Shown here: positions 38,092-47,227 of the stretch, in pieces
How the letters are laid out: every line of letters starts with the position of its first letter
How positions within the stretch are numbered: position 1 is the stretch's first letter
Assembly: GCF_905147045.1 (NCBI RefSeq)
Contig: NC_065889.1
Coordinates: 5,585,001-5,649,000, forward strand
Direction of reading: 5' to 3'
Length of the DNA stretch: 64,000 nt
Source: Nymphalis io
Lineage: Eukaryota; Arthropoda; Insecta; Lepidoptera; Nymphalidae
Notes under the pieces: model-generated
What the model was told of the DNA's origin: nothing
The model's database searches: none
What the model saw: only the letters and a program-made list of their open reading frames with translations
Made by a program: the position numbers and the translations under genes

Positions 38092-38328
38092 CACCCTCAG
38101 AATCTGATGAGGTGACGATTCGATATGACCAAGTTAAGATGTACGACTAACGGCTTTGCGTGTTTTCCGAAGCACTGCCAACTTTTAAACTTCATGATAA
38201 TCCTGAAAATGTAGACCTTGACCGAAAAATTCAATATCTGCTTACTGGCTTGACCCGAGCGTTGAACCCAGGTTTTCAACATCTGCAGCTGTATATAAAG
38301 CAACTATACTAACGAGGCAGCCCATAGT
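38092..38328 (-). repeat. SINE with a tRNA-Asp-like head (family D)
   Basis: On the minus strand the head reads CTGCCTCGTTAGTATAGTTG, very close to the 5' end of eukaryotic tRNA-Asp, and a box B-like GGGTTCAACGC follows. The body holds ACACGCAAAGCCGTTAGTCG and CATCAGATTCTGAGGG, shared with family C, so families C and D appear to have the same body under different heads. Confidence 0.7.
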
Positions 38329-40254
38329 ATAATAACAGTATCGAAAAAATTGAAAATCAATATTAACTTGGCTTATGAAGGTTAAAAGAAAACTATTTCA
38401 ATATTTTCCCTTCTCATCCGTTTCAGTAAGCTTATTATAAGTATGGATTAGAGTTTTCGTACTTTATTAAGAATGGGTGGTCGTACGTGCAAACATTACT
38501 TCTGAGAGTATGACAAAAGGTATATTTGCCACGACTTCGCATGCAGGGTATAATCCCCGCTAAGCCCACGTGAGCACGAACTGAATTCGGGAAACATTTG
38601 ACATTTCCATGTTTTTTTTGTGTCAACATTGAACTATTGCGCCACGAATGTGTATCGCACGAATAGGGGTGACGGAAACACGAAACTCAATTTTAGGGAA
38701 AAACGAAACAAAAAACATGCTTCCAATAACTTAAGTACGTTTGGTGAAAAAAATTGCATTTTAAAATCTTTACATTTTCGCATGCAGTGAGAGACAAATA
38801 TTCGGTCTTAGTACCTAATGATTGTTCTGATTTATTACTTATGCATTATTTTAACGAGTACCTACTACCTAGAACTGTATATTATTAAAAAAACATATTA
38901 AAAAATAGTTATATCACTTAAAAAAGGTTACTGATTTTTTTATTAATGTTTAATTAGACGCGTATTATTTAATTCCAAGTTACAAGCTAGTACACTAATA
39001 AGCACATTAACCATCCACGCAAACACACACGCACACCCACACACAAATTCTATTTATCAATCCGTTTTTGTAAAATTAGTCTCGTTTACTTATTCTTAAA
39101 GACGTTTTTTTCTGTAATTTTAGTTAAGCAAATGAAATGTAAATTTCATGCCTAAAGTAATTATTCCAATCATCTCTGTGTACTGTAAACTATGAAATAA
39201 AATTATTATTAATAATAATAATATATATCTTATGTATATTTATTTATATATATATTTGAAGACCTATCTATAATCTTCTAACACTAATATTAATACCTAA
39301 GTAATAATCTAATTATAATTCTACCATATATTCTTTGAAACATTGACAACCACAAAATAAGCAAGGTACAAGGTTGTAGAACACGGTAGCATGCGCAAGC
39401 GATCCCGTGGCGCTCCTCGTTAAGACGGAAAGGGTACTGCTGGTTTTTTAATGGGTATTCCGATGTTCGGGCGCAATTGGCGCCTCGGACACCGGCGAGC
39501 CCCACATACCCCACTACTGTTCCCGTGGGCGAAACACAATGCGTTTTTCCAAAGTGAAAAAAAATGTAGGAGTAGATATATAGATTTTGGTAAGACAGTG
39601 AATATCTCATATCTGTACGTTTCAAAAAGTATGCATATTTGTCTGTTTCATCGCGTATTGTTTATTCTCCTTTCAGGCTTTATAAAGCTATCCGGTGTTC
39701 CCATTTCTTTACGTTTCTCGAGGCCGCCTGGTGTACTCACCCGTAAAAATACAGCTATTCTACCTTTTGTGGTAAGTTATATCTGGATATTATTGTACAT
39801 ACTTTAAGTAATCTACTTGAAAGTAAAAGTCCATTTTAAAAACTAAAGTTGTTTCTTTATAAGAATCAGCCATGTTGCACATGTAGGTTAAATAAATGTA
39901 GGTATAATATAAAAAAATGTTTTATTTTCATAAATACATATTTATGAAAATTTACATTTTCATAAACACATTCAACATTTAAATTTCAAAGCTAATTAAC
40001 GGAAACATATTTTGTCATATTCTTATAGTTTTCCAAAATTACTATAAATATAAAAAGTTTCTTAAAGGTTCTCAAAACCATTACAATCAGTGTAGGAACC
40101 TTTCAAAAAATTCAACATATTAGTAGAGTACTAACAAATGAATTTTAAAAAGAACATTATTTATTATTTGCACAAAATTACAATTAAATTCCAAGTAATA
40201 ATTATGACGTTTAACTATTGGTAGAGAGATTTGATTGAAAGTTCAGTTGTCAGT
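38329..40254. other. Mostly AT-rich DNA with one GC-rich insert
   Basis: An AC-rich microsatellite lies near 39018-39047. The segment 39360-39550 is GC-rich and open on both strands (111 codons minus, 118 plus). Its sharp edges suggest a mobile-element fragment, but I cannot name it. The 64-codon ORF near 38435 has no support. Confidence 0.45.
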
Positions 40255-40263
40255 TAACTTAGT

Positions 40264-40281
40264 CATAACATTGGCGCCCGA
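40264..40281 (+). other. LTR-element primer-binding-site-like sequence
   Basis: TTGGCGCCCGATGTGGGACT follows CATAACA. TGGCGCC is the complement of many tRNA 3' ends used to prime LTR retrotransposons, and a preceding CA would be the LTR end. The upstream LTR is not delimited and no pol gene follows, so this is a relic at most. Confidence 0.45.
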
Positions 40282-40289
40282 TGTGGGAC

Positions 40290-41390
40290 TTAGGTTACCT
40301 AAAGTTTATGTAATGGTAGTGGAGCGTGCCATATTCGACTAAACATAACTATCATCACTATCCCTACCTTTAATAAGCTGCAAACCTCATGGTTTATGCT
40401 TTGCAACGATCCAAAAATATCGATTCACGACGAATCCAGCATGTCGGCCGCCCTCTAGGGCAGACAGCTCTTCTCTCTATGTACACATAGAACACAACAC
40501 GTCAAGCGAGATATCAAACGGTTTCCCGCCACTAGTATTTTGTCACTTATTATACGCCAATAATATTTTTTTCAGGAGCAAAAATATTTTCATTGGGATC
40601 ACAAGAACAAAAATATTTAATACTGTTCCATTTGAGATATGATTGAAAAAATAGACATAAAGTTTCAATAAACTGTCCACCGTAATGGCAACGAAAGTAC
40701 CAACCTCCCGCGCGTTCTCGACCCGACTGACTGAATTTCCTACATTTTCCCGGCGCAAGCCTTCACCCCTTGTAATCGAGCACGTTCGCAAAGATATATT
40801 ACTAAGATTCTATAGATACATTAACATTTTTTTATATTAAAATCTATGAATTACAAATACTTTATTGAATTAAATAATACTTAAAATAGGTTTTTACAAA
40901 ATGAGAAAATTATATTAAAAATGTTTTTGTAGTATTAAACAAAAATTGTTTTTGGTAAGGGTTCAATATTTTCTGCATAAAGCTTGTAAAATAGTTAAAT
41001 ATTATTAGAAAAAAAAAACAGCGTAAGTTGCATTTATTTTAATCAAGTATACTGTAAATTAAGCGTAATTGTCTTAAAAACCCCTTTTACATTTAATATA
41101 TAAATTATTTAATGATCACTTAAAATCTTTTATTTTCATGTATTCTTACATTTTGTTTTTATACGACTTTTAAATTAAATTAATACTATTACGGGCTTAA
41201 AAATAAAATATGATAAAGTTATGTTATCTACCACTTCTTATATTATCTGTTAACAGTTATTATAGTCGTTTGTCAAAGAATGATGTTAATTTGAGAGTTG
41301 TCATTTTCTTTTTTTTAAGTTTGGTTTTGTCAATGCTTGTTAGCGTTTGTTTTTGACTTGTAAAGTTCAAATTAAAACAGTGTTCCTAAA
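40290..41390. other. Upstream region of the FOP/CEP43 gene
   Basis: A GC-richer block at about 40430-40790 (GGCCGCCCTCTAGGGCAGAC, then CTCCCGCGCGTTCTCGACCC) looks inserted and may belong to the same old element as the primer-binding-like site. From 40800 to the start codon the DNA is AT-rich, with no recognisable TATA box or initiator. Confidence 0.4.
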
Positions 41391-41408
41391 TTAGTAAATA
41401 GTATTGCA

Positions 41409-42806
41409 ATGGCTCAAACAGAAGATACTGAACTACGGGATTTAGTGATTGAGGCCTTAGAAAAAAACGGATCTCTCGCAAAAATCCGTGCTTTGCTTCG
41501 AGCAAACATTTTTTTAGCTTTTGAAGATGATTGCGAAAACATAAAACAAAACGAATCATTAGATAAAATATTATTACTACCAGCAGGTAAATTGTGTCTT
41601 TCCATTATTCATGACTTTTTAGACTTTTGCAACCTGAGAAACACATTGTTTGTGTACAAATCTGAAACAAGACAAGGAAAGGAATACTCATATGAAGGCA
41701 GAAATACTGTTGCCGATAAATTAAATTTAAAACAATTTGATCAACAAAATCAACCTGTTTTATTATCGTTAATCAATAACATTCTTCATCCATGCCCTAA
41801 AAATGTCTATAAGCAAGATGATAAACATAGTAATACGAAACAAATAAATAGAAATAAAAACATGTATAAAAGTGATCAAGATTGTACATACATTGTACAC
41901 GAGGACTCGAGCACAACTACAAGTCACACTCAGTCCGACAATTCATCAGATGAAAAACACAAACTTGACTTGAGATTGACTTTAGACAATTCAGATACTG
42001 ATACCTCAAGTGAATCTGTAAGAAGTAAGACTAGATCTGAATATATTCCAAATAAACATACACTTGATAGTGGAAGAAATGATCAGAATGTTGCACAAAC
42101 AAACCAGTCATTAAATAATTATGTCAAAGACCTGAAAGTTTTAAATAACAGCAGTAATGAATCAACCTCTTACGTTGAATTGAAACCATTTAATAAAATT
42201 GATGCAATACTTTTAAATACAACAGGTCTACCTGTGGAAGAAAGAAATGAAACTAAACATACATTACAAAATAATTCACATTCATCTATCTCCAAAGTGG
42301 ATACATCATCACAAGTTCAAACATTAAACAGTATCTCTGAGTCAATAAAAAAGGATTTAAGCCATCAAGATTCTAAGACAAGTATGAAAAATTCACCAGG
42401 AGGGTCGAATAAATATGATGAGTCGACTGAATATAGTTATGATTTTACATCACCTCCCCTATCAGGAAGAAAGGATACACCTGAAAAGCAATCACAGAGT
42501 CTAAAGTCTATACATGAAGATACATTAAATAAATCAAATAATTCATCAGCGTCCAGTCACAAACAGAATTCAATTAGCTCTCAAAGTTCTGTTTCAATAT
42601 CAGATGTCGCAGATTTAATAAGTGAAAAAAGTAGCTACAAGTATAGTTACAATTCACCCAATCAATTTAAATTGTCAATTAACGATAAGTCAAATAGAAG
42701 TCCTAATAGAGATCAGGTTAAAATAGTAAGTGATGATTCGGGCGACTTCTCTGAATCACCTATTCCGTCTCTTTCTAATCTTAGTCTTGATATTCATAGT
42801 GACTGA
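41409..42806 (+). CDS. CEP43: FOP/CEP43 (FGFR1OP) family centrosomal protein
   Basis: A 465-aa protein in a single exon. FOP proteins sit at centriolar satellites and the distal centriole, help anchor microtubules, and take part in the start of ciliogenesis. Residues 5-12 (EDTELRDL), the TOF-like helix near 28-42 (LLRANIFLAFEDD), NESL at 48-51 and the LisH-type dimerisation motif at about 59-88 (GKLCLSIIHDFLDF, then TLFVYKSET) line up with the N-terminus of vertebrate FOP, not the shorter CEP20/FOR20. Residues 130-430 are Ser/Asn/Lys-rich and likely disordered. SVSISDVADLI near 396-406 recalls the conserved C-terminal motif of FOP. It is somewhat longer than human FOP (about 400 aa). The start context GCAATGG is acceptable and no upstream in-frame ATG is near. 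It converges on the minus-strand genes to its right. The lack of introns is a point to check; it could be an old retrocopy, but the ORF is intact. Confidence 0.85.
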   Translation: MAQTEDTELRDLVIEALEKNGSLAKIRALLRANIFLAFEDDCENIKQNESLDKILLLPAGKLCLSIIHDFLDFCNLRNTLFVYKSETRQGKEYSYEGRNTVADKLNLKQFDQQNQPVLLSLINNILHPCPKNVYKQDDKHSNTKQINRNKNMYKSDQDCTYIVHEDSSTTTSHTQSDNSSDEKHKLDLRLTLDNSDTDTSSESVRSKTRSEYIPNKHTLDSGRNDQNVAQTNQSLNNYVKDLKVLNNSSNESTSYVELKPFNKIDAILLNTTGLPVEERNETKHTLQNNSHSSISKVDTSSQVQTLNSISESIKKDLSHQDSKTSMKNSPGGSNKYDESTEYSYDFTSPPLSGRKDTPEKQSQSLKSIHEDTLNKSNNSSASSHKQNSISSQSSVSISDVADLISEKSSYKYSYNSPNQFKLSINDKSNRSPNRDQVKIVSDDSGDFSESPIPSLSNLSLDIHSD

Positions 42807-44709
42807 CAAAAGTTTCCTTAACTTTTAATTGATGGATTTAACACATTATACATCATGAAACAAATGTTTTATTTTAATGAGTAATGACTAATGTTTCATA
42901 TGAAACTAGCTGGTCTAATTATAAAAATATTGTACTTAAAATATGTGATGTCAATGATTGTTATGTTTATGTATTTAAGAATACATATAACCAATTAAGT
43001 GTATTAAGTTTTTTCTTTAGGGTCTTGAATTTATATTTTTAAGAATTGTATTTTATTGTTTATGCAAAATAATGGTTTAAACATTTTAATATTATACACA
43101 AAACTGTTCTAATAATAGGTAATTACCTATTTATTTTATTGTAAATTTATTTTAAAACTACAGATAATATTGTATACAGAATTAAAAAAATAACTGTAGT
43201 ATATGGTGAGTAACTATAGAAGTAAATTAATAAAACATATTTATGTAGTTTACCTAAAAAAATTTTTGAAATATTTTGATATTATACTGCCAAGGAATGT
43301 GTGGAAGCTGTCGACATAAATTTAATTACACAAACTTGCTATTAAATTGTATATCAAAAAATGCCTTTACAAATTGAATATAAATGCCTAATTTTTAGGA
43401 TAATACAACAATTTTTTGTAGTTTTATAAAATATTAATATAAGTAAAATTCTTGTCAGGTTACTATAATAGGGTTACGTGTGTGACTTATGATTGCATTT
43501 CACCTTGCCCCATGACCTTAACAAAGTAAATATTTATTGTTGATTATCTAGTTTAACTAATTATTTTCAAATTGTTTTTTCGAACAGCTTTAAAGTAACG
43601 AATAATCAGTATCTTAATTATTGTGTGTATTCAAATACAGTTTTTTTTAAAGTTACTTCTAATTACCTAATATATTAATATAGTATTAATTTACCATGCA
43701 TTTATCACACCAGTCTGACTTTATAATTGTTTAAGACCTTGTGGTCTTAATTTAGATGTAGAGATTGTGGCTTGTGTATGCAAGTCTTACATTATTACTA
43801 AATGCTGTTCTTTTTATATAAAGAGTGTCATAATCCATACATATATACGTAACTGTAAGAGGTATACATATTACTGAACGTACTAAAAATGTTTCGCTAG
43901 TTATATTTACAAAAATAATATTTTGTTGGGCTTAAACACATTTGTGAAATTATAATTGTAACTTTTATTACTTCCACGGCTTGTGATGTAAGCTCAATAG
44001 ATTGTAATTATTTTGTACACTTTGATGTAAAAAAATGTTTCAAACCAATTGAATACGCAGTTTGAGCAAATACATAGACAAGGTAAAACAATAATATCTG
44101 TTGATTTCCTAAAATAGCATTTATATATCATTCCACAATGTACATAATAACGAAAATGTCTATTAAGCCTTATTCAGATCAAACTTGATTTATTTTGCTA
44201 ACGGTTGTGCCTTAAGTCTCTGAAACAAGTTTAAACATGGTTCCTCAAAAACATTCAGTCGTAAAATCTAGTCCTATGTCTGTTCTTTGAGAACAAAACA
44301 AGTTCCGTCCAAATTGCTCCGATTTCATGACTCTGATGTTGCTTTAAATTGCAAACAGTATGTAAAAATGTTTTAATAAATGCTTTTTATTTGCTTTATT
44401 GTGATCTTTTATTTCCTAAACTCTTTTTATTGAATAACATCTAACCGCTGCCGAACATTGGAACTATGTACGCTGAGCTTAACAGGTTAACAGTCCGGTG
44501 TACCGTGTGTGGTATACGGTTCCGCCGAGTTCGTATACCCTATGAGGCACACGAGCTCTGTGTTACTACTCTACGGGCCCTCAGATTACGGACTTGTCAA
44601 AATAGTTAGTGTTTTCTTCATGGACTTGCGACCAGAGATCTAATAAATAGAAAAAGTTAAAAACATGTTTATTTATATTGTTGCTTTTACAACACAAAAT
44701 AAAACAACT
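42807..44709. other. 3' flank of FOP/CEP43, probable 3' UTR and spacer
   Basis: AT-rich. A possible polyadenylation signal AATAAA lies at 43229-43234, which would give a 3' UTR of roughly 450 bp; other A-rich candidates exist downstream. The moderately GC-rich patch at about 44445-44600 is unidentified. Confidence 0.4.
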
Positions 44710-44729
44710 TAGTATAAAATAAACAAAGC

Positions 44730-44735
44730 TTTATT
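44730..44735 (-). terminator. Polyadenylation signal of the orphan minus-strand gene
   Basis: AATAAA on the minus strand, about 105 bases after the stop codon at 44838-44840. Confidence 0.5.
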
Positions 44736-44837
44736 GGTGAAGTAGAACTCTAGAAAAACAACACAATACTGTATTGCTTGTTTTTTGCTAATTTTACATT
44801 GCGTTGAAACATTTTTTGCTTCGGAGCAAGTCGACCT

Positions 44838-45047
44838 TCAGGTCTTGAAAGCATCCCACGCATCGTCATCGGGTAGAACGAAATCTTGCCCAAAGACTCC
44901 GAACAATGTGTTTCTCAGCGACGTACTTGAACTTGAAGAAGCCAGTCTTCCTGATGATGGCTCCGCGGGCGATATGTTTCTGTCACAGTATGCATTACGT
45001 CGCCTAATGTCTACTGGCACACTCATGAGTCTCTGGCACACGCTAAG
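44838..45047 (-). CDS. Terminal coding exon of an unidentified minus-strand gene
   Basis: The exon starts after a plausible acceptor (TTACCCTTAG, AG at 45049-45048) with one base finishing a split codon. It is open for 69 codons to TGA at 44838-44840. The C-terminus reads RLASSSSSTSLRNTLFGVFG then LPDDDAWDAFKT. A serine-rich linker, an acidic cluster and the nearby AATAAA all favour this strand. The opposite strand is open too (44785-45087), so the choice is an inference. The phase does not fit sickie exon 14 (which ends in phase 0), so it is probably not an alternative sickie end. The first 40 bases are copied through the adjoining minisatellite. I recognise no family. Upstream exons were not found between here and sickie, so a broken gene or a processed fragment remains possible. 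Confidence 0.5.
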   Translation of the reverse strand, partial: LSVCQRLMSVPVDIRRRNAYCDRNISPAEPSSGRLASSSSSTSLRNTLFGVFGQDFVLPDDDAWDAFKT

Positions 45048-45715
45048 GGTAATTTTATGTTATAAGTCCGTTCTCTATTGTCAATAAACTAAACGTACAT
45101 ATGTTTTCTGGCACACTCATGAGTCCCTGGTACATGCTAATTTTAATTCATAAGTCTGTTGTCTATGGTCAATAAACTAAACGTACATACATATGTTTTC
45201 TGGCACACTCATGAGTCCCTGGTACACGCTAATTTTAATTCATAAGTCTGTGTTGTCTATGGTCAATAAACTAAACGTTAGTACCTACATGTCTACTGGC
45301 ATACTCATGAGTCCCTGGTACACGCGATGGGTACACGGTAATTTTAATTGATAAGTCTGTTCTCTATGGTCAATAAACTAAACGTACATATGTTTTCTGG
45401 CACACTCATGAGTCTGGCACACGCTAAGGGTAATTTTATGTTATAAGTCCGTTCTCTATTGTCAATAAACTAAACGTACATATGTTTTCTGGCACACTCA
45501 TGAGTCCCTGGTACACGCTAATTTTAATTCATAAGTCTGTTGTCTATGGTCAATAAACTAAACGTTAGTACCTACATGTCTACTGGCATACTCATGAGTC
45601 CCTGGTACACGCGATGGGTACACGGTAATTTTAATTGATAAGTCTGTTCTCTATGGTCAATAAACTAAACATACAACTAAACGTACATGTCTTCGGGCAC
45701 ACGGTAATTTTAATT
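45010..45715. repeat. Minisatellite of about 95-bp units with higher-order structure
   Basis: Seven units are anchored by the 10-bp palindrome ACTCATGAGT (its CTCATGAGT part starts at 45022, 45116, 45208, 45304, 45405, 45497 and 45591; spacing 92-101 bp), followed by a partial unit. Each unit also holds GTCAATAAACTAAACGT. Variants occur in the order A-B-B'-C then A-B'-C, so a block of about three units has itself been duplicated. Unit 1 overlaps the start of the exon at 44838-45047. Confidence 0.95.
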
Positions 45716-46084
45716 CGTATATCCGGGGTCAACGACCTATATTTTGTTATTTTTATGCATCAGTCGATAAATGGACATCAAATAATGCCCAAAATATGTA
45801 TAATCAAAAACTACACATGGACTAATAGGTTGTGTCGGGAGGCTTGTATGTTAACATATTAATTTTACTACTAACAAATATGTGGTGATATGATGCATAT
45901 TGTTGCTGTTGAGTTTGTTGTAACCAACCAGAGAGCCTTACAATATCGAAATCACGATTTAAATCATGTAACGAGAATAATCTTATAACTCCACAATAAT
46001 AAAAATGTGCCTTCAAAATATATTATTATGTCGAATAAGAAAATAAGCACACTCAGAGGAATAAGAAAAAAAAAACAAATTTTA
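45716..46084. other. Spacer between the minisatellite and sickie
   Basis: AT-rich. The short ORFs on both strands show nothing recognisable. Confidence 0.45.
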
Positions 46085-47104
46085 TGTAATCAATGTTTAT
46101 TTTCACAATTTCTGTAAAGCATAGATTGTAGATATCACGTTTCAGTTATGCACACAATTAAATCCATACTGAACACTGTAACACTTTGTTACACATTTTC
46201 TATACAAAATTAATGCTGTATCACACTATGGCATAATGGCGGTTAGTGTAGTTACATTGCGAAAAAAAATTATATTAAACATATTTGTATTTACAGTTTA
46301 TTACTTTATTAGGTACATGAGTTTTAATATGAAAATGGTATAAAAATTACACTTTCATAATAATATATTACATACAATATTATAGTAATACAAACGTGTT
46401 CATATCCTAACTTTGAAAAATATAACAATAGTAAAAGCCACATTGCTTTAATATAATATAAACATTAACAGTCCTACACTGTTCGAATATTTCACAAAAA
46501 TGGAATACCTCGCTCCAGGCACTAATAGTTTTCTCGAAAGTTATATCATTGTATTAAAGTTTTTAACACAATTGTTAAAAATTTCATATTAAACATTGAA
46601 AATTACATAGAAAAGGCTGCTACTCTTGCTTACGATATTTGCCAATATTCACAAATATGCAGAGCAAATCCTTTCCTAACAATAGAAAAAGAAAAAAGAA
46701 TTATCCATACATCAATTTACAAGAGTATTAAAGCACCTAAAACAAGTAACTAAAAAAAGCCTTTTAATTTGATAAATAAATATAAGTAATGTACATATGG
46801 CAAATATTTGGCTTTGTATAGTATAGTTAACATGTGACAAGTAATAGTAAATGCAGTTACGTAATTACAATCCAATTTTTTTTTATATACTCATTCACAA
46901 ATGGTAATTTTGATACAATATACTATAAAGCACTAATAATTAAATATATCTATGGAAAACAAAGGAACAAATTATAATATTGTATTCGCGTCACAAATAT
47001 TTAATACTGGATCCACACGTGTAGCTCAAACTTGTGTCAAACTTTGGCTAACAAACCAGTTGTCACGGAGAGAAGAGATATAGATTCCAAATGGATGTGT
47101 CATT
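46085..47104 (-). other. Probable 3' UTR of sickie
   Basis: AT-rich non-coding DNA follows the sickie stop codon. A minus-strand AATAAA at 46096-46101 would give a 3' UTR of about 1 kb. Several other AATAAA hexamers in between could be used. Confidence 0.45.
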
Positions 47105-47227
47105 TTAGAGCTCATTGCCCATAGAGCTGTCGTGAGTGAGATTCGAGTCCATACTAGCGTTGTCAGAATCCTGGCTTTGGTTTCCGCTGTAATTTGCAGC
47201 TTCTTGAAGTCGCATTAACATATTTAA
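47105..47227 (-). CDS. sick: sickie exon 15 of those visible (terminal)
   Basis: The acceptor is TTTTTACAG, phase 0, with 40 codons and TAA at 47105-47107. It encodes the family's conserved tail (LNMLMRLQEAANYS), followed by an Asp/Ser-rich end (MDSNLTHDSSMGNEL). Confidence 0.93.
   Translation of the reverse strand, partial: LNMLMRLQEAANYSGNQSQDSDNASMDSNLTHDSSMGNEL

Noticed and set aside
39290..39807. Overlapping ORFs of 111 and 118 codons on opposite strands
   Set aside because: Both come from one GC-rich insert (about 39360-39550) and run into AT-rich flanks on each side. No domain is recognisable on either strand.
44838..45047. Alternative last exon of sickie
   Set aside because: Sickie exons 13 and 14 end in phase 0. 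Joining them to this exon in phase 0 reads into a stop after 12 codons, whereas the long reading needs a donor that ends one or two bases into a codon.
44785..45087. Plus-strand 100-codon ORF over the orphan exon
   Set aside because: It starts in AT-rich non-coding DNA and ends inside the minisatellite. The minus strand has a stop, an acceptor and a polyadenylation signal in the right places, so it is preferred, though not proven.
45010..45715. Regular array resembling a CRISPR array
   Set aside because: Whole units, not short repeats with unique spacers, are repeated. The setting is eukaryotic with spliced genes. It is a minisatellite.
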